A DNA stretch of 64,000 nt, taken from assembly GCA_959606905.1 (NCBI GenBank), contig CAUHML010000011.1:13834-77833 (forward strand), written 5' to 3'. Shown here piece after piece: positions 52,182-60,800 of this stretch. The DNA is from an uncultured Bacteroides sp. Its GTDB lineage: Bacteria; Bacteroidota; Bacteroidia; Bacteroidales; Bacteroidaceae. A program made the translations under genes and the position numbers. The notes below the pieces were generated by a model. The model saw only the letters and a list, made by a program, of their open reading frames with translations, was not told the DNA's origin and made no database searches. Every line of letters starts with the position of its first letter. The stretch's first letter is position 1.

Positions 52182-53077
52182 GACAAAAATTGAAAATTCT
52201 TCAAATACTCTAATGTAATCGGAAGATATTTATCATATAAAACATTCTTAAATTTTTCTACATTTTCTGAGAGTATAAATTTATCCTTACTCAAAAATGG
52301 AACAATCCTACTTACTAAGTCATTAGATACGAAATCTATTTTTTTACCGTTAAGAAAACGATATCGTAACACCACCATGATTTCTGTTGGAAATACTTGC
52401 CATTCCAAATAATAGAATTCATTTTTTAAGAAACTCGAACTACTACTTTTTGACAAATGATAATCACATATATTATTAATCAATTTATTAAATAATATTT
52501 CATCATCAGTGCAAATATTTTCTATCAATTCAGAATATATAGGGTTTAATTGATTTTTAATGTATTTCGTCCAATATATACTATTATCTTGTTTATAGAA
52601 TCTATCATACATCACCATTGACTCTTGTAAAAGTGTTTCTTGGTAATAAATCATCGGATATTTATCATTTCTTAGATTATATTCTATTCTCTCAATCAAA
52701 ATAGCCATCATTACATGAGCCTCTTTTTTTTCAAAGAAAGTTAGTACACCCAAAAACAGAGAACATAATCCTATTTGAATAACTGTTTCATTTTTTCTTT
52801 CCAAATTTGACAGAAAAACAATATAACTTGAATAATAATAAAATAAACTATCCAATACTAATCTAAAAGACTCTTCAGAAGGTTTATGCCAAAACAACTG
52901 GTAATGTTTCAATATATAAAATCTAGCAGTATATTCCATTGGTAGCGATTCCAATAAAACACTATTTGGATTTTCTATAAAACGCTCTATTTTATCCTTG
53001 TTTTCAAGGATAAATCTCTCAGGTTCTTCATCTGCATACCTATTTAGTCTTTTCTCGATCAATGTTTTCAATTTCAT
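52163..53077 (-). CDS. Candidate immunity protein for the nuclease-like RHS tip, 304 aa
   Basis: The start codon overlaps the toxin stop codon (TAATG at 53079-53075), so translation is coupled to the toxin module. The protein is helical, rich in Y, F, L and E, and has no signal peptide. Its size and all-helical character are similar to the immunity candidate at 56687, though sequence similarity is not obvious. Its 3' end runs into the boundary repeat. Confidence 0.6.
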   Translation of the reverse strand: MKLKTLIEKRLNRYADEEPERFILENKDKIERFIENPNSVLLESLPMEYTARFYILKHYQLFWHKPSEESFRLVLDSLFYYYSSYIVFLSNLERKNETVIQIGLCSLFLGVLTFFEKKEAHVMMAILIERIEYNLRNDKYPMIYYQETLLQESMVMYDRFYKQDNSIYWTKYIKNQLNPIYSELIENICTDDEILFNKLINNICDYHLSKSSSSSFLKNEFYYLEWQVFPTEIMVVLRYRFLNGKKIDFVSNDLVSRIVPFLSKDKFILSENVEKFKNVLYDKYLPITLEYLKNFQFLSYPNIG

Positions 53078-53670
53078 TAATGACCTCCTCCTTTTATTCT
53101 ATTTGCCTCTGTGTCCCAATCTTTCTGCTGCATATTCTCGACATACCACCTTCCTTTAGCACCAGTTCCAACCTCCACTTCAACAAGATACTTTTTACCT
53201 ATATTAGCATTTATATCAGCGGCCTTCTCTGAACTTAAACGAAAAGCACCGCTATTTTCTCCTGCTGTTCTCAAACGTGATTGTATAAAATCATTAGGAT
53301 TTAATTGGTCTCCGTATAAAGAAGGCATACTACCTCCTCTAGTGGTTTTCACCTCAAAAATATCATAATGCCCATCTGGTGTTTTAGCAACAATATCTAT
53401 TCCTTGATTTGCTGCATTTTGCACTTGGAATACATGAGTATAATTTCCCGAATTATTTAGAGCCCCAATAACTTGCTCTTCTCCAAAATTACCAAGTCTT
53501 GTAAAATATGTCTCCAATCCTAAAGGATCAAGCCATAAATTCAAGTCACGCACATATCCATAAAATGTGGGGTTATTTCCTAACAATCTTATCGGATCTT
53601 GGCTGATATAGTTTCCAGCACTGGGATCGTAGTACCTGAAGAGTTTATAACTACGTCCGTCACAGCCACT
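53077..53670 (-). pseudogene. Orphan RHS tip with PD-(D/E)xK nuclease-like toxin
   Basis: An in-frame RHS core remnant (SYKLFRYYDPSAGNYISQDP, LLGNNPTFYGYV) opens just after a TAA at 53671-53673, with no ATG, and leads into a tip of about 140 residues. The tip has GFGEEQ-like (NFGEEQVIGAL) and GIDIVAKTPDGHYDIFEVKT motifs: the D...ExK pattern of a restriction-endonuclease-like fold. The fragment lacks start signal, PAAR-like part and RHS shell, so it is silent unless recombined onto a full RHS gene. The immunity gene at 52163 follows with a 1-base overlap. Confidence 0.7.
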
Positions 53671-53785
53671 TTATTCAAAGATCAGTGTTTCTAAAACATA
53701 GTTTTACACAAATGACAAAAAAACTAAAATATCAAAGATCAGTATTCCTTGAGAATGAGATTACTCTCCAAATTATAATAAATAA

Positions 53786-54250
53786 TTAATCAACTCTTCT
53801 CTGAACAATACATTTGTTATCAATTATATTTTCAATTCCTTCGAACAGACTTGAGCCATAATAACATATTTCATTCTCAAAATCCCCCCAAATACCTCCG
53901 CCTTCATCCATCCAAATATTTTGATAACCAGGTTTAATATCCGCAATATGTATTACAGAGTTAACTCCAAATTTTTGGGCTTGCCAATCTAAATCCTCTT
54001 GTTTGTATTTACTACTCTTCTTTATATCAAAGCAAAGTAACATATTAGATACATATCCGTTAAATAAAATATTATATCTGAATTTCATATTATAAAACAG
54101 TGATAAATTTTCCTGCATTTCAGCAGTAATAGGAAATGAATATTTCAAATAGGACTTCTTTATTTTCTTTTCATACTCATCTCTCATAAGAAGATATGTA
54201 TTATAACTCCAACCATTCTGTTTTAATATAGTGCGTATAAAATCGTTCAT
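53786..54250 (-). CDS. Candidate immunity protein for the YwqJ-like deaminase tip
   Basis: The 154-residue protein starts 17 bp after the orphan tip at 54268. It is soluble, with an aromatic/acidic C-terminus (GGGIWGDFENEICYYGSSLF, EGIENII) that recalls SUKH/SMI1-type immunity proteins, the group often paired with YwqJ-type deaminases. The family call is tentative. Confidence 0.55.
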   Translation of the reverse strand: MNDFIRTILKQNGWSYNTYLLMRDEYEKKIKKSYLKYSFPITAEMQENLSLFYNMKFRYNILFNGYVSNMLLCFDIKKSSKYKQEDLDWQAQKFGVNSVIHIADIKPGYQNIWMDEGGGIWGDFENEICYYGSSLFEGIENIIDNKCIVQRRVD

Positions 54251-54267
54251 GCTCTTATAATAATTTA

Positions 54268-54819
54268 TTAATGATGCGGTTTCTTTGCATCAGAATCACT
54301 TTTAGAATGCACTCCGTCAGTAGAAACTTTACAATTAGCACAACGTTCCCAAGGATCTAATGTTTTAACTTCTACAGTATATACATCCAGATCAGATAAT
54401 TTTTCACCTTTCAAAGCAGCTTTATTAACTGCATCAAATTCTGCACAATTATTCATAGGTCTTGACATAGGATTAGAATCCATTTGTTTCTTCAATTTTG
54501 CACTAATTTTTTCAGGCTGAACTCCGCTTTCACCATAATAAACCCGACCTGTTTTTCTACTAACCGCTGCTGAAACAACTGTTGGTTGTTGACTAATAGG
54601 TAATTCCCTTATCTTTTTAGCTTTTGCAATAGCTCTGGCTTGAGCTTTTCCAGCCATCGATTTGGAGAGTCCAAAGATATCAATAACTTCATTGCTGTCT
54701 TCAACATATCCATACAAGCTAAAGCCACCAACTAATCCTATCGGATCTTGACTGATATAGCTCCCAGCATTTGGATCGTAGTACCTGAAGAGTTTATATC
54801 TATATGCGTTATAAACACT
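54268..54819 (-). pseudogene. Orphan RHS tip with deaminase-like toxin (YwqJ type)
   Basis: After a TAA at 54820-54822 the frame encodes an RHS core end (YKLFRYYDPNAGSYISQDPI, FSLYGYVEDSNEVIDIFGL) and then a tip with NNCAEFDAV and WERCANCK. The CAE plus CxxC arrangement is that of zinc-dependent cytidine-deaminase-fold toxins, most like the YwqJ group. There is no ATG upstream of the tip and no RHS shell, so it is a silent cassette. The junction (stop codon, Ser codon, KLFRYYDP) is the same as in the cassette at 53077. Confidence 0.7.
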
Positions 54820-55086
54820 TTATTCAGAGGTCTGTATTTTTTAAACATTGTTTTTTATACAAGTTCCAAAAACAAACCCTACGCATCTATTCCAAACACC
54901 AAGCGACAAGATTATTGCAAAATCAAAAAACTACTCCTGTAAACACAAGTTTTATAAAAAAGCATTTTAGAGTCGTCCTATTTCGAAACCCTGATGAACA
55001 TTAGGTTTAAGAGTTGGACACGGGACTTTGACTTACTGTCCTACTGTTTTCTTTCAATTCCAGCCAACTATATTCAGGGAAAGGCG

Positions 55087-55635
55087 TTACACCGGATATT
55101 TATTTTCTAAATATAGTTTTATTAAAAAAGCATGGGACAATGGTTTGTCATTATAAATATTTTCATTTGTTTCATAATCCAATAATACAATATCATTTGA
55201 GGTTATTAAACTTCTCAGTTCATCAATTTCATTTCTGAGATTTGCTTCCAACACCCATTTATAACTTGGCAAATATATAAGTTCCTTTGCTTCTTTATAT
55301 CCTAATAGTGTTTTACAACTAACTCCCTTTTGATGTCCCAATACTTTTCCATGCTTCTGCACGCTTCGCTTAATATTCTTCATATCGCTAATAAAAAATT
55401 TAGACTCATCAATCCCTTCTTTCTCAAATACTTTTAATCCCTGCCAAATTCCTTCGACAGAACATGCATTTGCATCAGGAGAAAAAGGAACAGGGATATT
55501 TCCATGTGGGAAGAAAGGACTGAATTTAACCCATTCGTCCACAGATTTAGAAGTTACATCTAAGAAAATGGCATCAGGATATAAATCTGAAATATTCTTT
55601 CTTCTTTTATTTCCAATATAAATATGATGGTCCAT
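55087..55635 (-). CDS. Second immunity candidate of the ART-like cassette, possibly NADAR-related
   Basis: The preferred start is ATG 55635 (MDHHIYIGNKRRKNISDLYP). The 182-residue protein contains AIFLDVTSKSVDEWVKFSPF, FPHGNIPVPFSPD and CSVEGIWQGLKVFE. The KFSPF / SVEGIWQGLK order resembles, at a distance, NADAR-type proteins, which process ADP-ribose conjugates. If right it would suit an immunity or antidote role against the ADP-ribosyltransferase-like tip upstream. It overlaps or abuts the gene at 55649. This is inference from short motifs. Confidence 0.5.
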   Translation of the reverse strand: MDHHIYIGNKRRKNISDLYPDAIFLDVTSKSVDEWVKFSPFFPHGNIPVPFSPDANACSVEGIWQGLKVFEKEGIDESKFFISDMKNIKRSVQKHGKVLGHQKGVSCKTLLGYKEAKELIYLPSYKWVLEANLRNEIDELRSLITSNDIVLLDYETNENIYNDKPLSHAFLIKLYLENKYPV

Positions 55636-55648
55636 ATCGTTTTTATTC

Positions 55649-55954
55649 TTAACTATCAAACAATTGATTCGCCAATTCAGACAATTTCATTCCGGCATCT
55701 TCTATTTCTTCTATCTCACTTTCTGAAAAGAAGTTATTGTCAACATAAAAATAGTTAGATATGTCAACAAAACAAAGGGCTAATCTTTTGGGTATGTTAT
55801 TTACTCCTTTATAAAAATCAATAGCCTCATTTATAGAGTTTACCAGCTTTTCGAATGCCGATTTGTCAAAGAAATGTTCATTTCTCAATTTGATAGGAAT
55901 TGAATTGTCACCAATTAATTCTTTCTCAATAATCTTTATAAATTCTTTCTCCAT
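55649..55954 (-). CDS. First immunity candidate of the ART-like cassette
   Basis: ATG 55954 overlaps the toxin stop codon (TAATG), as in the cassette at 53077. The 101-residue product (MEKEFIKIIEKELIGDNSIP) is acidic and helical, with FVDISNYFYVDNNFFSESEI near the end. It has the size and coupling of an immunity protein. No family is recognised. Confidence 0.6.
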   Translation of the reverse strand: MEKEFIKIIEKELIGDNSIPIKLRNEHFFDKSAFEKLVNSINEAIDFYKGVNNIPKRLALCFVDISNYFYVDNNFFSESEIEEIEDAGMKLSELANQLFDS

Positions 55955-56547
55955 TAATGGCACGTTTTAAATTTATTTGCATCAACTTCTTCCATTGCAC
56001 TCGGTGGAACATATCCAACCAACAAAACCTCTTTAGATTTGGCAGGGAAACTAGCCGAACCGGAACCAACACCGGCTGCAATAGCTTTCTCTTTTGTAGA
56101 AATATCTATTATTTGCACATCCTTTCCTAATTTGTCAGTATCAATAGCAACCATTATTTGTCCTGGCTGATGCCACCTGTCAGCTAAATAAACAGGATCT
56201 TTACTGGTAGATATAAATTGCGAACCTTTATTTCTCGAACCACTTGAAACATGTCCATGAACAGTCATTCCTCTTTCTGGTTTTTTAGCAGTTAATCCTT
56301 CTGTCCAGTTCTCATCAGACCTCAATAGACGATAAAGTATTTCTAACCCCCAAATATCCAACCAAGTATTTACATCCTTGACATATCCATACAGTGTCGG
56401 ATTATTTCCTGCCAGTCCTATCGGGTCTTGATTTAGATAATTCCCTATTGAACTATCGTAGTAACGGAACCTATTATAATACAGCCCAACTTCCTCGTCC
56501 TCATACTGCCCCAACTGCCTGAAGAGACTGTAACTACGCAGAATATT
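55954..56547 (-). pseudogene. Orphan RHS tip with ADP-ribosyltransferase-like toxin
   Basis: The frame opens after a TGA at 56548-56550 and reads SYSLFRQLGQYEDEEVGLYY, the last turn of the RHS barrel (NYLNQDPIGLAGNNPTLYGY), then a tip of about 125 residues. The tip begins ILYRLLRSDENW and contains GSQFISTSKDPVYL, a pattern like the R and S-T-S elements of R-S-E-class ADP-ribosyltransferases, with GVGSGSASFPAKSKEVLLVG as a possible third motif. No ATG is available near the start, so the cassette is probably silent. Confidence 0.65.
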
Positions 56548-56642
56548 TCAGTGTCGTCCTACTCTGAAAGTCCAATGAATGGTAGATTCAAGAGTAGGAC
56601 ATGGCAGTTTGACTTACTGTCTTACTATGTTTTGCCAATTAC

Positions 56643-56673
56643 AGACTGAAATAGTCAACCTATGTTAGGGTAA
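56643..56673 (+). repeat. Cassette-boundary repeat
   Basis: AGACTGAAATAGTCAACCTA followed by TGTTAGGGTAA matches 52151-52181 at 30 of 31 positions. It lies 13 bp beyond the stop of the immunity gene at 56687. The neighbouring 56590-56645 sequence is in turn similar to 55007-55065, so a longer boundary block has been copied in the array. Confidence 0.7.
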
Positions 56674-56686
56674 ATCAATTCTACTA

Positions 56687-57811
56687 TCAGTTATACAATT
56701 CATACAAATCTCTAACAGATATATTTGAATTATATTCTACCCCTTGTGGTTTTATTCCAGCATATAACATAGAATATGTATGAACTTTTAAGTCATAATT
56801 CAATATATCATACACTTTTTTTTGCAAGGATGTAAGTTGGTTATAATCACATATTTTACCACACCCCAATAGATTCTTAAAAATTATACTTGTCACATCT
56901 TCTAACAAATATTTATACAAAGGAAAATCCAAGTCATACATAATTTCATCTTCCTCATAAATATCTTTCCATTTATAATATGTACTCCATATATCGTCAA
57001 GAGATGATATAATTTTATTTTCATTATCATAATTAGCTATTAAATAAGAATCTATAGACAATATTGCAATAGACCCTCTTCCCCATATCAAGTCAGTAAA
57101 AGCATCACTATTGAATGAATGAATTAATTCTTTTTCATCAAATGGATATTTATTAATTGCATTTGCTATATTTAGGAATGGAGAATCTATAGTACCCATT
57201 TCATTTATTATAGATTTACTCTTAACATTCAAAATAAAACCTGCTAACCCTAAAGAAATACGATTAAACACTACATTTTCTTGGTTTTTATAAAGTTTGG
57301 CATCTCTATTTATAGTTTCAATTAAATCACAAGAAGAAAATATCGTTTTATAGTAAACATCTATTTTACTATTAATATCATGTTTAAAATTAGCTTCATA
57401 AATACATTTAAATCTCTCAAAAGCATAAACCTCTGGGTTTATCTTTTTATCCATTAAATTATTAGAAGCCAAAGAGAATCTAACAGGCTCAGTTAGAATC
57501 GATGTAACGGCTCTATAATATTCAATAAAAATATAATCAAAAAAATCCAACATTTTATATTTAATTTGATTATCCTTTTCCCCTGAAATAAGATAAAAAA
57601 AATCTAAGACAGGATATATTAAGTTATAGATTGTTCCTTGATGTTTTACATTACTAGCCAAATCATTATAAAGTATATTGTCTAATTCATCAATATTACT
57701 TGTTCCAAAGTTATTCAGTAACTCTAAAACTTTGATAACTTCATCTTTTGATGTTTTATATGGGCCATTATATTTATCCCAACTCATAGCTTTCAAAATA
57801 TTCACATCCAT
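56687..57811 (-). CDS. Immunity protein candidate for the full-length RHS effector
   Basis: ATG 57811 lies 3 bp after the RHS stop codon, so the two are translationally coupled. The 374-residue product is helical and rich in I, N, Y and D, and has no signal peptide, fitting a cytoplasmic protein that blocks the deaminase-like tip. I cannot name its family. Base composition is more AT-rich than the RHS shell, as is typical for the variable toxin/immunity end. Confidence 0.68.
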   Translation of the reverse strand: MDVNILKAMSWDKYNGPYKTSKDEVIKVLELLNNFGTSNIDELDNILYNDLASNVKHQGTIYNLIYPVLDFFYLISGEKDNQIKYKMLDFFDYIFIEYYRAVTSILTEPVRFSLASNNLMDKKINPEVYAFERFKCIYEANFKHDINSKIDVYYKTIFSSCDLIETINRDAKLYKNQENVVFNRISLGLAGFILNVKSKSIINEMGTIDSPFLNIANAINKYPFDEKELIHSFNSDAFTDLIWGRGSIAILSIDSYLIANYDNENKIISSLDDIWSTYYKWKDIYEEDEIMYDLDFPLYKYLLEDVTSIIFKNLLGCGKICDYNQLTSLQKKVYDILNYDLKVHTYSMLYAGIKPQGVEYNSNISVRDLYELYN

Positions 57812-57814
57812 ATA

Positions 57815-60800
57815 TTAATGATAGTTTATAGTTTTATTTTTATAATTATAATTTATATCCATTTCATTATTTTTTGCAAACTCAGCCATTTTTGCATCAC
57901 AAAAATCACAAGGAGCAATACCATCAACAGGAATAGCTTTTTGCGCCTTAGGGTTATAGACCCATGTCCCTTTTGACTTAATATCCAATTCTGCGCCTTT
58001 AAGTTGCTCTCTATTAAATTTAGCCTCAATATCTCTAAGCAATTTTTGTTCAGCATCCCCCGTTCTACCTGGAATACTTTTAGCTCCTTTATCTGCCTTT
58101 ATATCATTCCATTCAAATTCACTTCCATCCGATAAAGTTAATATTGCATCTATGATATTCAATCCTAATAGATCTATTTGTATAGTCATATTTTTCACAT
58201 AACCATATAATGTTGGATTTGTACCTAATAATCTTATTGGGTCTTGGCTAATATAATTCCCTCCATTAGAATCATACCAGCGGAAGCGGTTGTAATACAG
58301 TCCGTCAAGTTCGCTGTCGGCGTACATACCTTGCATACGGAACGGACAATCACTCAAAGAACTCCCTTCAAAGGTACGCACTTTACCGTATATATCCAGT
58401 GTACAGTCCCACGTTTTTTCACCATGACGGTTATACATCTGAACCGGTGTACCTAAATAATCGGTTACAATAGTAAATTGTTCATCTTTCGTAATTTTAG
58501 CGACAGGAACAAACGTACCGTCCTCAAATACCCACGTTATCAGGTTTTCATCATCCGCCTGGATAGGCGGCAATGGCTTCTCTTTGTCCTTATGCTTCGT
58601 GACACACTCATGCAAAGGCGTATTGCCGTCCCATACCCACCGGGTTACGTCATAAAGATAACTTTTAGTCAACCGCCTGCCCAATCCATCGTAGGTAAAC
58701 AACACTTCCGCACCGTCCAGACGGGTCACTTTTCGCAGCATACCATTTGAGTACCAGTCATACTGCCAACCCATACCGCTACCACGGTATGCAATACCCA
58801 ATGCCTTGGCTCGTTGTTTATTATCTATATACAACATGCCGTCAGGCTGCACCTGCCTGCATTCCTTGAAGATCAAGTTGCCTTCCGGGTCATAATGATA
58901 ATAATATTCCTTGTCCTCAAGCAGTTTACCGCCTTTACCGTATTCCCGGTCACGACGATCCCATTGCCTATATACTGCACCGATGCGGTCGGGCACTTTA
59001 TAGATGGTTTCCACCTCACTGCCCTGACGGTACACCGCACTGCTCAGATCGTCAAACTCATTGTATTCAAACGTGGTTATCAGACCTGATACATCATCGC
59101 TCTTTTGAAGCAGACGGTGGCTTATTCCCCATTGGTAACTGTAGCTGCCGGTGGTGATACTGTCTTTGGGAGTGATATGTTTCTTTATTTCACGCCCGAA
59201 GTTATCACGCCATGTGCGGATTTCCAGACCGTTGTTGATACTCCGGTTGATTTCCAGACCCGTTTCGTCACGTTGCCACGATGCCTGCCAGTCTTTATTC
59301 TCCCCTGCGCTCATGCCGCTCAGGAAACCGTCCTCGGTATGGGTGCTTTGGATGTCAGCACCCAGGCTGCTGGTAGTCCGCAGGCAATTGCCCTGTTTGT
59401 CAAAGGTACGGTTGACCGTGTAACCGTCCTGTTTCTCCTCGATGATGCGTCCCGACTTGTCGCGCTTGAACTCCACCTTACAGACCTCGTTAAAGGCTTT
59501 CTTCAACTGGCTGTCATTGTCATAGGCATACAGTGTGACCTTTCCGTCATACTGTTCTTCCTTTATCACATTGCCGATGCCATCGTAGAGGAACTCAGTC
59601 CATCGGCCGGCAGGACGTGCCAACTTTCGGACACGACCCAGACCGTCACGGTCATAGCGGCGGATGATGCCGTCGAAACCCGTTTCTTCAACAACCTGTC
59701 CCAAACCGTCCAGACCGAAACGGTAAAATTCCTGCTTCTCGTTGCTGATGCTCGTTAGTTGCAGTTCCGAGTTATAGCCGAATTTCAAAGTACGGTTCCC
59801 TTGCTTGCGCTTGGTCAGTACTCCCAATGCACCGTAATCAAATTCCACTTCACGCAGCTTGTCACTGGCATGAATCAAGTTGCCGGAGGCATCATACCGG
59901 AAATGGTGTTCGTTGCCGTCCGGTTCTGCCAGCTTTGTCACACGCCCCAGCAGGTCATACTCATATCGGGTAACATTGCCTTTTACATCGGTGCTTTCCA
60001 ACGTCCGTCCCAGATTGTCATATTTCCACTTGCGACTGATGCCGTTAGGATAAGTCAGCCTCTCCAACTCCATGCGGTCATTGAAAACAAACGTCAAGCT
60101 GCGCTTCAGGCTGTTGACTATGCTTTGCAAATCAGTTCCCTCGTACAAGTAACTCAGTGTTTCACCAGATGGAAAAGTACGCTTCCTGATGCGGTCATAC
60201 GCATCGTATTCCCATGTAAAAACCTTGCCGCCGGGAGTTTTCACTCGGGTCAGGTTTTGGCGTACATCGTAATCCAGCAACAGCAATTCACTGTTGCGGT
60301 CAGTTTTCTGAACAAGGTTGCCACAATCGTCATATTTGCTCTTTTGAACAAAGCCCTCGGCATCCACTACCTGTATCAGTTCTTCATATTCATTATAGAA
60401 CTGACGGGTAACACCACCGTTGGCATCCACTATCTTATAAATCAGTTTGTCCGGCTTGTAATAGTATTCCGACAAGGCACCTTCCCCGTTTCGGGTACGG
60501 GTACAGCCCGGAAGGTACTCGATGAAGTGTTCTTGTACACCACCATCGCCCCATGTATGAATACACCGGGCGCCATCCCCCCGGCCTTCGTATTCCCAAT
60601 GAAAACTCATACCGCTTTGATTGGTTAGTTTAACCAGCAAGTGTTCCTTGTATTCAAAACTCTTCTTCACATCAACTGCATCGAGAGTTTCAACCATATT
60701 ACCATCTGCATCATAGCGGTAACGCACCAAATCCACCCACCTGTTTTCGCCGTGGGTAGTTACGGAAATAATCCTGCCTTCGGAATCATTCGTTACATAA

